From assembly GCF_022024115.1 (NCBI RefSeq), contig NZ_CP091792.1, positions 806,001 through 870,000 on the forward strand: a stretch of DNA of 64,000 nucleotides, written 5' to 3'. The translations under genes and the position numbers were made by a program. The notes under the pieces were generated by a model that worked only from the letters and a program-made list of their open reading frames with translations, was not told where the DNA came from and ran no database searches. This stretch comes from Prevotella communis. Its GTDB lineage: Bacteria; Bacteroidota; Bacteroidia; Bacteroidales; Bacteroidaceae. Shown one piece after another: positions 9,709 through 18,517 of the stretch. Every line of letters starts with the position of its first letter. Positions within the stretch are counted from its first letter, which is position 1.

Positions 9709-10818
9709 ATGGGAATTAAAACAGAACCAGTCAGAAGAGACAAACGTACGTGCCTGTATGAAAGACATGTGGCGTTGGGGGCTACAATGGTATCTTTCGG
9801 TGGCTTTGACATGCCACTCCTTTATCAGTATGCTGGTATCGCACCAGAGCATATGGCTGTTCGTGAGCATGCCGGACTCTTTGATGTGTCGCATATGGGA
9901 GAAGTGACCGTCAAGGGACCTGATGCCGAACGTTACGTGCAACATATTTTTACGAACGATATAGCCAATGCACCGGTAGGTAAGATCTATTATGGCATGA
10001 TGTGCTACGAGAATGGCGGTACTGTTGATGACTTGCTCGTCTACAAGATGGCAGAGAATGATTTCTTTCTGGTCATCAATGCTGCAAATATCGATAAGGA
10101 CTGGGCCTGGATGCAACAGAATGCCAAAGGCTTTGATATTGATCTGCAGAACCGTAGCGACTATTATGGACAGATAGCGTTGCAAGGTCCGGAGGCCGAA
10201 CATATCATGGAGACGGTCCTGAACCTGCCGTGTAGCGAACTGGCTTTCTATACCGTGAAGACGATAGGCGATGTCATCGTGTCGCGTACGGGATATACAG
10301 GTGAGGACGGCTTTGAGGTCTATGCCTCTCATGAGTACATCCAACAGTGTTGGGATAAGCTGATTGACGCTGGCGTTCAGGCCTGTGGCCTGGGCTGTCG
10401 TGATACCTTGCGCTTTGAGGTGGGCTTGCCTCTTTACGGCGACGAACTCTCAGAGGATATCACTCCAATCATGGCCGGCCTGGGGATGTTTGTGAAACTT
10501 GATAAGGAGGAGTTTATCGGAAAGGATGCTCTGGCCCGGCAAAAGGCAGAGGGACCTGCCAGGAGACTCGTGGGTATTGAACTCCTTGACAGGGCAATAC
10601 CTCGTCATGGCTATCCTGTCCTGAATATGGAAGGTGAACCTATTGGTGAGGTAACGACGGGTTATCATGGTATATCTGTTGATAAGAGTGTCTGTATGGC
10701 CTTGGTGGACGCACAATATGCTGCTTTGGGTACTGACCTCCAGATTCAGATACGTAAGAAGGTGTTCCCTGGCAAAGTGGTGAAGAAACAATTCTATAGC
10801 AAGAACTATAAAAAATAA
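9709..10818 (+). CDS. gcvT: aminomethyltransferase, glycine cleavage system T protein
   Basis: T protein of the glycine cleavage system; it transfers the methylene group from aminomethyl-lipoyl-GcvH to tetrahydrofolate, releasing ammonia. The 369 residues carry the family motifs [19 protein letters not shown] and [14 protein letters not shown], plus [10 protein letters not shown] and a C-terminal barrel domain. It begins 13 bases after lplA and is followed 20 bases later by gcvH. Length and start are normal. Confidence 0.96.
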   Translation: MGIKTEPVRRDKRTCLYERHVALGATMVSFGGFDMPLLYQYAGIAPEHMAVREHAGLFDVSHMGEVTVKGPDAERYVQHIFTNDIANAPVGKIYYGMMCYENGGTVDDLLVYKMAENDFFLVINAANIDKDWAWMQQNAKGFDIDLQNRSDYYGQIALQGPEAEHIMETVLNLPCSELAFYTVKTIGDVIVSRTGYTGEDGFEVYASHEYIQQCWDKLIDAGVQACGLGCRDTLRFEVGLPLYGDELSEDITPIMAGLGMFVKLDKEEFIGKDALARQKAEGPARRLVGIELLDRAIPRHGYPVLNMEGEPIGEVTTGYHGISVDKSVCMALVDAQYAALGTDLQIQIRKKVFPGKVVKKQFYSKNYKK

Positions 10819-10838
10819 ATCTAAAAACTATAAAAACA

Positions 10839-11219
10839 ATGGCAAAAGTAATTAAAGGACTCCTTTATAGTGAGTCGCATGAGTATGTGAAGGTTGAGGG
10901 AAATATCGGTTACGTTGGCATCAGCGATTATGCACAGCATGCCTTGGGTAATGTCGTATATGTTGACATGCCTGATGTTGACGATGAGGTTGAAGCCGGT
11001 TCGGAGTTTGGTGCCGTGGAAAGTGTGAAGGCTGCCAGCGATCTGATAGCGCCTGTTTCTGGTGTGGTGATTGAGGTCAACGAGAAATTGGATGACCAGC
11101 CCGAACTTATCAACCAGGACCCTTACGAGAATTGGATTATCAAGGTGGAGTTGAGTGATAAGACAGAACTCGACAGCCTGATGGAAGCAGATGCCTATGA
11201 GGCATTCTGTGAGAAATAA
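10839..11219 (+). CDS. gcvH: glycine cleavage system H protein
   Basis: Lipoyl carrier protein that shuttles the aminomethyl group between the P, T and L proteins. At 126 residues it is the standard size. The lipoylated lysine is K64 in GAVESVKAASDL, and the N-terminal HEYVKVEGNIGYVGIS segment is typical. It lies between gcvT and gcvPA in the operon, and the lipoate ligase that should modify K64 is encoded at the operon start. Confidence 0.97.
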   Translation: MAKVIKGLLYSESHEYVKVEGNIGYVGISDYAQHALGNVVYVDMPDVDDEVEAGSEFGAVESVKAASDLIAPVSGVVIEVNEKLDDQPELINQDPYENWIIKVELSDKTELDSLMEADAYEAFCEK

Positions 11220-11242
11220 CCATACAATACAGTTTTTGCGAA

Positions 11243-12574
11243 ATGTATAAATATTTTCCTCATACAGAGGATGACCTGAGAGACATGTTGGCCAAGGCGA
11301 ATGCCGATTCCCTTGACGCTCTCTATGCTCAGATACCTGAGGGTATCCGTTTCAAGGGTGACTACCAGTTGCCGTCGGAGATGAGTGAGCTGGAGGTACG
11401 CCAACTGTTTGAGAAGTTGGGCTCGCAGAACTACCAGCTTACTTGCTTTGCTGGCTATGGCGTTTACGACCATTACATGCCATCGGTAATACCGAGTCTG
11501 CTTCAGCGCTCAGAGTTCCTGACATCATATACCCCGTATCAGGCAGAGATATCTCAGGGCACCCTGCACTATATCTTTGAGTATCAGAGTATGATGGCCG
11601 AACTGACAGGTATGGACATCAGCAATGCGTCGATGTACGACGGTACTACTGCATGTGCCGAGGCCATGATGATGGCTGTAGCAGCCGGTAAGAAGCAGAA
11701 CAAGGTGCTGGTATCGGACACATTGAATCCTGATACCCGCAAGGTGCTTGATACCTATGCGCTGCATCAGGGCATCGAACTGGAAACGATAGCCGAGAAG
11801 GATGGCGTGACTGATATTGATGACCTGAAGTCGCGTCTTGCCCAGGGTGGCGTTGCTGGTGTGATTGTTCAGCAGCCCAATGCTGTGGGTATAGTTGAAG
11901 ACTACACAGGCTTTGCTGAAGCTTGTCATGAGCAGAAGGCACTATTCATCATGGATAGTGTGGCTGCCGATTTGGCCGTGCTGAAGACTCCTGGCGAGTG
12001 GGGTGCTGATATCGCAGTGGGCGACGGTCAGTCGCTTGGTATCCCCATGCAGTGGGGTGGCCCATACGTGGGTTATATGTGCTGCACAGAGAAGCTGATT
12101 CGCAAAATGCCAGGTCGTATTGTCGGTATGACTAGGGACAGCCGCGACCAGCGTGCTTTCGTGCTCACCCTTCAGGCTCGTGAACAGCATATCCGCCGTC
12201 AGAAGGCTACCTCAAATATCTGTTCTAACCAGAGCCTGATGGCACTCTTTGTAACCATCTACATGTCGTTGATGGGAAAGCAGGGACTGAAGGAGGCTGC
12301 AGAACTGTCGTATGCCGGCGCTCACTATCTCTGCGACAAGCTCTTGGCTACAGGACGTTTCTCTCTTGTTTATGACAAGCCATTCTTTAATGAGTTCCTG
12401 GTGCGTTATGATGGCGATATGGACAAACTGTTCTCAACCTGTGTGATGAATAGAATATTCCCAGGTATTCGTATGACGGATGGTAGTTTGCTGATAGCCG
12501 TAACCGAAAAGCGGACAAAGGAGGAGATTGACTACTTCCTGGATTTGATTGGTATCGCAGACGGATTGAACTAA
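11243..12574 (+). CDS. gcvPA: glycine dehydrogenase (decarboxylating) subunit 1
   Basis: Alpha subunit of a split P protein, which decarboxylates glycine with pyridoxal phosphate. The 443 residues start with the family signature YFPHTEDD and contain SNASMYDGTTACAEAMMMA and DGQSLGIPMQWGGPYVG. The PLP lysine is not expected here; it is in subunit 2, encoded 18 bases downstream. The separate-subunit form contrasts with the single-chain P protein of E. coli. Confidence 0.96.
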   Translation: MYKYFPHTEDDLRDMLAKANADSLDALYAQIPEGIRFKGDYQLPSEMSELEVRQLFEKLGSQNYQLTCFAGYGVYDHYMPSVIPSLLQRSEFLTSYTPYQAEISQGTLHYIFEYQSMMAELTGMDISNASMYDGTTACAEAMMMAVAAGKKQNKVLVSDTLNPDTRKVLDTYALHQGIELETIAEKDGVTDIDDLKSRLAQGGVAGVIVQQPNAVGIVEDYTGFAEACHEQKALFIMDSVAADLAVLKTPGEWGADIAVGDGQSLGIPMQWGGPYVGYMCCTEKLIRKMPGRIVGMTRDSRDQRAFVLTLQAREQHIRRQKATSNICSNQSLMALFVTIYMSLMGKQGLKEAAELSYAGAHYLCDKLLATGRFSLVYDKPFFNEFLVRYDGDMDKLFSTCVMNRIFPGIRMTDGSLLIAVTEKRTKEEIDYFLDLIGIADGLN

Positions 12575-12592
12575 CTAAATAGGCAAGAGATT

Positions 12593-14002
12593 ATGAACAA
12601 TAAGCTATATGGTAATTTAATCTTTGAACTCTCTAAGGAGGGACGCAAGGGCTATAGTCTGCCAAAGAATAATTTTGGCAGTTACGAGATACCGTCTGCG
12701 ATGAGACGTACAGAAGATGCTGTCCTGCCCGAGTGCGACGAGCTTACTGTGGTGCGCCATTATACTAATCTGTCGAACAACAACTTTGGTGTAGATACAG
12801 GCTTCTATCCATTGGGATCGTGTACGATGAAGTACAATCCCAAAATCAATGAAGAGGTAGCTGCTATGCCACAGTTCCAGAACCTGCATCCCAAGCAGCC
12901 TGCTGCAACCGTAAAGGGTGCTCAGGCATTAGTATCGCTGCTTGAGAAATCGCTATGCGAACTTACCGGTCTGGCTCATTTTACCTTTAAGCCCTATGCT
13001 GGTGCTCATGGTGAGTTGACTGGTCTGATGACGATTGACAACTACCATCGCAGTCGTGGCGATATGGCGCGCAAGAAGGTGGTAGTGCCTGATAGTGCCC
13101 ATGGCACCAATCCTGCCTCGGCAGCAGTGTGCGGACTGGAAATTATTGAGGTGAAATCATTGGCTAATGGTCAGGTTGACTTCGAAGACCTGCAGCGTAT
13201 CGTGGCTGAGCAAGGTCAGGAGATTGCTGCTATGATGATGACCAATCCTAATACACTCGGCCTGTTCGAAACCCGTATCCCTGAGATTGCAAAACTGATA
13301 CATGCCTGTGGGGGATTGATGTATTACGATGGTGCTAACCTGAATCCGATGCTGGGGGCTTGCCGTCCCGGCGATATGGGATTTGACGTGATGCATATCA
13401 ACCTGCACAAGACATTCTCAACACCTCATGGAGGTGGTGGTCCTGGCTCAGGTCCTGTGGGTGTTCGTGAGGGATTGCAGCAGTTTTTCCCGTTTGTCTC
13501 ACCCTATCAGGGCAACTATGCGGTGATGATGCGTGCCTATGCATACATTCTGTCGCTAGGTCGCGAGCATGTCAAGGAGGTTGGCCCGTTGGCAGTGCTT
13601 AATGCCAACTATATCAAGGAGAGTCTGAAGGATGTCTACGAACTGCCTATCGACGGTTTGTGCTGTCATGAGTTTGTGTTCGACGGACTGAAGGATAAAA
13701 GTACGGGTGTGACTACGATGGATGTGGCTAAGCGTCTGCTTGACTACGGCTATCATGCACCTACGATTTATTTCCCCTTGCTCTTCCATGAGAGTCTGAT
13801 GGTTGAGCCCACGGAGAACGAGTCGAAGGAAACGCTCGATGAGTTCATCGGTGTGATGCGAAAGATAGCAGAGGAGGCTAAGAATGATCCTAACCTGGTG
13901 AAATCGGCCCCCCACAACACACCTATCGGTCGTGTGGATGATGTCCTCGCCGCCAAGCATCCTGTTGTGACGTACCGTCAATTAAAAAATGAGACAATGT
14001 AA
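12593..14002 (+). CDS. gcvPB: glycine dehydrogenase (decarboxylating) subunit 2
   Basis: Beta subunit of the split glycine decarboxylase and carrier of the PLP cofactor. The 469-residue protein has the lysine motif NLHKTFSTPHGGGGPG, with K273 as the Schiff-base residue, and upstream PDSAHGTNPASA. It is separated from lpd by two bases, so translational coupling is likely. It works with GcvPA, GcvH, GcvT and the dihydrolipoyl dehydrogenase, all encoded in order here. Confidence 0.96.
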   Translation: MNNKLYGNLIFELSKEGRKGYSLPKNNFGSYEIPSAMRRTEDAVLPECDELTVVRHYTNLSNNNFGVDTGFYPLGSCTMKYNPKINEEVAAMPQFQNLHPKQPAATVKGAQALVSLLEKSLCELTGLAHFTFKPYAGAHGELTGLMTIDNYHRSRGDMARKKVVVPDSAHGTNPASAAVCGLEIIEVKSLANGQVDFEDLQRIVAEQGQEIAAMMMTNPNTLGLFETRIPEIAKLIHACGGLMYYDGANLNPMLGACRPGDMGFDVMHINLHKTFSTPHGGGGPGSGPVGVREGLQQFFPFVSPYQGNYAVMMRAYAYILSLGREHVKEVGPLAVLNANYIKESLKDVYELPIDGLCCHEFVFDGLKDKSTGVTTMDVAKRLLDYGYHAPTIYFPLLFHESLMVEPTENESKETLDEFIGVMRKIAEEAKNDPNLVKSAPHNTPIGRVDDVLAAKHPVVTYRQLKNETM

Positions 14003-14004
14003 AA

Positions 14005-15216
14005 ATGAAAGAGTGCGATTTGATTATCATCGGCGCGGGCCCTGGTGGTTATCGTGCAGCAGAATATGCGGCGAAACAGGGCTTGAATGTGGTCATCTAT
14101 GAAGGTGATGCTGTGGGTGGTACGTGCTTGAATGTGGGATGTATTCCTACGAAGGCCTATGTCCACAGTACAACCTTCACAGAGGCTCGTGAGCGTATGC
14201 CGCAGGTGGTGAGCCAGTTGCGCAGTGGGGTGGAGACTATCCTCTCTCATCCTAATATCACGCTGGTTCGTGAAAAGGCTGTGTTCCCCTTGGATATCCA
14301 GGCGAAGAACGTGATTATTGCAACGGGCTCGGAGACAAAATGGCTACCGATAAAAGGTGCGGATACAGACCCTCGTGTGGTTGACTCTACGGGGCTGCTG
14401 AATCTGGATACTTTCCCCAAGCGTTTGGCGATTATCGGTGCTGGGGTTATCGGTATGGAGTTTGCATCGGTGTTCAATCGCTTTGGTACCGAGGTGACCG
14501 TGATTGAGTTCCTGAAGGAGTGTCTGCCTGCTCTTGACAGCGATATAGCCAAGCGTCTGCGTAAGTATTTAGAAAGGCAGGGTATTACCTTCAAGATGAA
14601 GACTGCCGTAGAGAATATCGCAGATATCGATGCTGATGTAGTCCTGATGGCTACGGGCAGGAAACCTCGTGTACAGGCCGACTTCGCCAATGCTGGCATT
14701 GAGTATGATGAGCGTACGGGCATCAAGGTGGATGAAAACTTTGAGACAACGAAGAAAGGCATCTATGCCATTGGTGACGTGAATGGTAAGCAGATGCTGG
14801 CCCATGCGGCAGAGATGCAGGCTGTGCATGCAGTGAACCATATTCTGGGTAAAGAGGATGCTATCCGCTTTGATATCATGCCGGCAGCAATCTTTACAAC
14901 ACCCGAGGCGGCCTGCGTAGGTCCAACAGAGGATATACTCAAGGAAAAAGGTCTTGCATACGAATGTCGCAAGGCCTTCTGGCGTGCCAATGGAAAGGCA
15001 TTGACAATGAACGAGACGGAGGGTATGCTGAAACTCTTCTCAGAGCCCGGGTCCGGTCGTATCCTTGGCTGTCATGCCTATGGTGCCCACAGTGCTGATA
15101 TCATTCAGGAAGTCAGTTCCCTGATGTGTCGTGATACCACGGTCGTACAGTTGCGCGACATGGTACACATTCATCCTACACTGGGTGAGATTCTCAGTGA
15201 AACCTGCTCTCAGTAA
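14005..15216 (+). CDS. lpdA: dihydrolipoyl dehydrogenase (compact form)
   Basis: L protein of the glycine cleavage system; reoxidises dihydrolipoyl-GcvH using FAD and NAD+. Visible are the FAD fold (IIGAGPGGY, residues 8-16), the redox disulfide C41/C46 in GGTCLNVGCIPTK, the NAD fold (IIGAGVIGMEFAS), GDVNG for FAD, and the C-terminal His-Glu pair H390/E395 in HPTLGE. At 403 residues it is about 50-70 shorter than usual; the segment between CIPTK and ATGSE is clearly reduced, but all catalytic motifs remain. Its last 23 bases overlap the end of the convergent GH28 gene. Confidence 0.93.
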   Translation: MKECDLIIIGAGPGGYRAAEYAAKQGLNVVIYEGDAVGGTCLNVGCIPTKAYVHSTTFTEARERMPQVVSQLRSGVETILSHPNITLVREKAVFPLDIQAKNVIIATGSETKWLPIKGADTDPRVVDSTGLLNLDTFPKRLAIIGAGVIGMEFASVFNRFGTEVTVIEFLKECLPALDSDIAKRLRKYLERQGITFKMKTAVENIADIDADVVLMATGRKPRVQADFANAGIEYDERTGIKVDENFETTKKGIYAIGDVNGKQMLAHAAEMQAVHAVNHILGKEDAIRFDIMPAAIFTTPEAACVGPTEDILKEKGLAYECRKAFWRANGKALTMNETEGMLKLFSEPGSGRILGCHAYGAHSADIIQEVSSLMCRDTTVVQLRDMVHIHPTLGEILSETCSQ

Positions 15217-16621
15217 ACTTTACATTGACGAGCGTCAGACGTGCAGTCGGCTCGTCAATGTTTTTTGCTTCCTTATTGTAAACGATTGAGCAGTCCTTGA
15301 TAGTGATATCATTGACGCAGTCAAGGCCTTCAATACCACTGGCCTTGATGCCGGTCTTACAACCTCGGCATACGACGTTGCTGATATGGATATCCTGGAA
15401 ATGGGGTGCCCATTTCTTCTCTGCCTCCGTGAATACGGGAGCCTTACCGTCGTCGCCTGCGTGACGGTTCACGTAGTCACATTGGAAGATGATGGCCTCT
15501 GACGCAATGTCATTCATCATGACATCGCTGATGTATAGTGCTTCTGTCTTTCCGCCACGACCCAGTCCGCTTTTGAATCGAAGGCCTACGTCGGTACCAC
15601 TGAACGTGTTGTGACGAACCACGATACGACGTATGCCTGCAGCTGTTTCGCTACCCAGGACAAATCCGCCATGGGCGTGGTTCACCGTGTTGTCTTGTAT
15701 CACGATGTCCTCGCAACCGCTGATGGCATGACTTGATGACGGCTTGCTGCTTTTCATGCAGATACCGTCGTCACCCACGCTCACCGTAGAGTTGACAATC
15801 AGGGCCAGATGACAATCAGAGAGGTCTATGCCGTCACCATTCTGGACGTTCCATTCCGAACGTACGTTGATGCCGTCGATAATCACGTTCTCACAGTAAC
15901 AGGGATGCAAGTGAAAACGAGGTGAGTTCTGGATGGTGACTCCCTCTATGAGCACATTCTTGCAGTCTGTCAGTCTTATCAGGTCATTGCGCATGCCTTC
16001 CTGCTTCACGGGACTGTCGGCAATGTCTGCATAGCCGTTCTTCATCTGCCAGGGATACCACAGATCGCCATTCTCTGTAATCTGTCCTCCCATGTCCTTG
16101 TACATATTCCATTCTACGTCGCTCATCTTTCCTCGTTTCACCGGGCGCCATTGCTGTCCGTTGCCATCAAGCGTTCCTTTGCCCGTAATGGCTATATTGG
16201 TGCGCTTGGAGGCGCGGATACAGGGAAACACGCGGCCGGCAGGTGCGTTTTTGTCGAGGAAGAGTGATTTGTCTGGTGAGAATACTACCAGTGCATTCTT
16301 TTCCAGATGCAACTCAATGTTGTCCTTCAGTGCAATAGGACCGGTGAGCCATACGCCTTGTGGGATGATGAGGCGTCCGCCGCCCATCTTTGACAATTTG
16401 GAGATTCCTTTCTCGAAAGCCTCAGTACAGAGGGTGACACCGTCGCCCACGCCACCGACTTCTGTCAGGTTGACTTCATTGGCAGGGATGGTGATGCGCT
16501 CTACTGCCTTTACTGTTGTGGGCAGGTTCTTGTAATACTGTTCGTAGTGGTTAGCCTGGGCATATAGGACTATTGTAGACAACAATAATCCAAGAATCGT
16601 AGTGGTTAGTTTTTGTTTCAT
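15194..16621 (-). CDS. glycoside hydrolase family 28 (polygalacturonase-type), exported
   Basis: Hydrolyses galacturonic-acid linkages in pectin (homogalacturonan or rhamnogalacturonan). The 475-residue protein has a signal peptide (to about residue 23, LYAQA) and a right-handed beta-helix. The GH28 signature residues are all present: NGDGID (N261, D263, D266), GDDG (D284, D285), HGG (H317-G318) and RFK (R348, K350). It is probably periplasmic. It stands alone, with a -7-like TATTTTTG at 16649-16656. Exo or endo action and exact substrate cannot be decided. Its function matches the pectin locus near 50-61 kb. Confidence 0.93.
   Translation of the reverse strand: MKQKLTTTILGLLLSTIVLYAQANHYEQYYKNLPTTVKAVERITIPANEVNLTEVGGVGDGVTLCTEAFEKGISKLSKMGGGRLIIPQGVWLTGPIALKDNIELHLEKNALVVFSPDKSLFLDKNAPAGRVFPCIRASKRTNIAITGKGTLDGNGQQWRPVKRGKMSDVEWNMYKDMGGQITENGDLWYPWQMKNGYADIADSPVKQEGMRNDLIRLTDCKNVLIEGVTIQNSPRFHLHPCYCENVIIDGINVRSEWNVQNGDGIDLSDCHLALIVNSTVSVGDDGICMKSSKPSSSHAISGCEDIVIQDNTVNHAHGGFVLGSETAAGIRRIVVRHNTFSGTDVGLRFKSGLGRGGKTEALYISDVMMNDIASEAIIFQCDYVNRHAGDDGKAPVFTEAEKKWAPHFQDIHISNVVCRGCKTGIKASGIEGLDCVNDITIKDCSIVYNKEAKNIDEPTARLTLVNVKFTESRFH
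15222..15266 (+). terminator. intrinsic terminator of the glycine cleavage operon, inside the GH28 gene
   Basis: Perfect 12-bp inverted repeat ACATTGACGAGC (15222-15233) and GCTCGTCAATGT (15250-15261), loop of 16 bases, followed by six T. It starts six bases after the lpd stop and lies wholly within the 3' coding end of the opposite-strand GH28 gene. Confidence 0.8.
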
Positions 16622-16660
16622 GTTTTGTTATAATTAGTAATGATGCCGCAAAAATACAAA

Positions 16661-16695
16661 AAAATCTGATAACTCATTAGGAATTATCAGATTTT
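16661..16695 (-). terminator. intrinsic terminator after DAP dehydrogenase
   Basis: Perfect 12-bp arms AAAATCTGATAA (16661-16672) and TTATCAGATTTT (16684-16695), followed on the minus strand by a T-rich run. It ends the ddh transcript just before the GH28 promoter region. Confidence 0.75.
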
Positions 16696-16728
16696 AAAGT
16701 ATTTGGAATTAAAAAGTGTGTACTTTTC

Positions 16729-17628
16729 TTATACCAGGTGGCTGATCAGGTCCTCACGGTCGCCAGGCAGCATGTCGATAACGGGAATCTCAATCATGGT
16801 GTAGCAACCGGGCTGCAGACGCATAGAGGCGCGGGCTACGTTAACCAATACCTGACCGGTGAGGGCGGGGTTGTTGATTGACATGTTGAATTCCAGACGC
16901 TGGTTCTGGGTCTTGCCAGATACACCTTTGCGTACGAGGTTGACACCATGGCCCATGTCGCGTACGTCGTCAACGCTCTCTACCTGGAATACGTGAGTCT
17001 CATCGCTGGCGAAATAGGGATCGGCCTTGATGGCTGCGGTTACCTCTTCCAACTTGGCACCATCCTCAAGTTCTACATATACCATGCGGCGGTGGATACC
17101 CTCGCCCAAGGGAATGGTCATTGACAGAGCATTCTTGACACCTGCCTTGGAACGGACGCATACAGAGTGTCCCATTGACATACCAGGACCGAAGTTTGTA
17201 TAGCTCAATCCCTTGGGAGCCAGACTCTGCATCAGTGTGCGGACGATTGAGTCTGAACCTGGATCCCAACCAGCGGCAATCACGCTGACGGTATTGGTCT
17301 TCTTGTTCAGATCCATCAATGTACGGCGATAGTCACGAATCAGTCCGTGGATATCGAATGAGTCAACGGTATTGATACCCAATGGCAGAATCTGCTTGGC
17401 GTATTCCTCGCATGAGCGGGTAGGGGTAGCCAGGATAGCTACGTCAACGTCCTTCAGTTCCTTGATATCCTTTACAACATCATACTGAGCCAGTTCGGCA
17501 GGCTTGTTCTCGGCACCCTGACGGCGTACGATACCTGCTACCTCGAAATCGGGTGCTGTTTCCAGCGCCTCGAGTGCATACTTTCCAATGTTGCCGTAAC
17601 CAACGACGGCTGCTCTGATTTTCTTCAT
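16729..17628 (-). CDS. ddh: meso-diaminopimelate D-dehydrogenase
   Basis: NADPH-dependent one-step synthesis of meso-2,6-diaminopimelate from tetrahydrodipicolinate and ammonia, for lysine and peptidoglycan. The 299-residue protein opens with the Rossmann motif MKKIRAAVVGYGNIGKYA and has the family segments DSFDIHG, AAGWDPGSDS, GPGMSMGHS and HVFQVES. The ATG at 17626-17628 is chosen because the protein then starts exactly at the fold; an upstream in-frame ATG would add 15 residues that look like leader sequence. A TACTTTTG -7 box lies at 17671-17678. Confidence 0.95.
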   Translation of the reverse strand: MKKIRAAVVGYGNIGKYALEALETAPDFEVAGIVRRQGAENKPAELAQYDVVKDIKELKDVDVAILATPTRSCEEYAKQILPLGINTVDSFDIHGLIRDYRRTLMDLNKKTNTVSVIAAGWDPGSDSIVRTLMQSLAPKGLSYTNFGPGMSMGHSVCVRSKAGVKNALSMTIPLGEGIHRRMVYVELEDGAKLEEVTAAIKADPYFASDETHVFQVESVDDVRDMGHGVNLVRKGVSGKTQNQRLEFNMSINNPALTGQVLVNVARASMRLQPGCYTMIEIPVIDMLPGDREDLISHLV

Positions 17629-17828
17629 TTTTATAATGTAATTATTTGTCCCATTAATTGTTTGCGGCGGCAAAAGTAATGCTTTTTATCTTAAATGCAT
17701 TACATTTTGACGGAAAAATTATCTTGAAACTGTCATTTTGTGATAATTCGCAAGTTTATGCCCTCGAAATACAATAATTTGTCAACTTTAAGCGTTTTAG
17801 AGGATGTATATATAAAAAATTGAAAGTT

Positions 17829-18431
17829 ATGATAGAATATATTAAAGGCGAACTGACCGACCTGACTCCTGCCATGGCTACCGTTGAGGCCGCAGGCGTG
17901 GGCTACGGACTGAATATCTCGCTTACTACCTATAGTGCCTGTCAGGGTAAGAAGGAAGTGAAGCTCTATGTCTATGAGGCCATACGCGAGGATGCCTATG
18001 TGCTTTATGGCTTCTATAATAAGAAGGAACGTGAGATGTTTGAACTGCTGATTACGGTGAGTGGCGTTGGTGCCAATACGGCCCGGATGATGCTCTCGGG
18101 CATGAGCGTCAGCGAACTCTGTTCTGCCATCTCCACGGGTAATGCCAAACTGATTCAGGGCATCAAGGGTATTGGTAAGATGACGGCCCAGCGTATCATC
18201 GTTGATTTGCGTGACAAGATTGTGGCCCTGGGTATTGCCGAGGAGATTCCTGCAGGCGGCAGTGTCTCTGCTCCCGTTAATAATGCCGTACGTGATGAGG
18301 CCGTTGCTGCTCTTACTATGCTGGGATTTGCCCCTGCTCCGACGCAAAAGGTCGTGGTGCAGATACTGCAAGACCAGCCCGCATTACCTGTAGAACAGGT
18401 GGTGAAGTTGGCTTTGAAGCAGATAAAATAA
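17829..18431 (+). CDS. ruvA: Holliday junction branch migration protein RuvA
   Basis: Binds Holliday junctions and recruits the RuvB motor in recombinational repair. The 200-residue protein has an N-terminal OB fold ([12 protein letters not shown]), two helix-hairpin-helix motifs ([24 protein letters not shown]) and a C-terminal domain III ending in [10 protein letters not shown]. The ATG at 17829 is preferred to a TTG nine bases upstream because the family begins MIEYIKG. A terminator follows. Confidence 0.96.
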   Translation: MIEYIKGELTDLTPAMATVEAAGVGYGLNISLTTYSACQGKKEVKLYVYEAIREDAYVLYGFYNKKEREMFELLITVSGVGANTARMMLSGMSVSELCSAISTGNAKLIQGIKGIGKMTAQRIIVDLRDKIVALGIAEEIPAGGSVSAPVNNAVRDEAVAALTMLGFAPAPTQKVVVQILQDQPALPVEQVVKLALKQIK

Positions 18432-18450
18432 CATATTTATATTGTAAAAA

Positions 18451-18481
18451 CGGGCGTAGATGCAATATCTGCGCCTGTTTT
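18451..18481 (+). terminator. intrinsic terminator after ruvA
   Basis: Stem CGGGCGTAGAT (18451-18461) with ATCTGCGCCTG (18467-18477), with two G-T pairs, five-base loop and a short T run. It separates ruvA from sprA. Confidence 0.65.
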
Positions 18482-18517
18482 GCGTTATTTTAACGAACAA
18501 GATTCTATAGAATAGCG

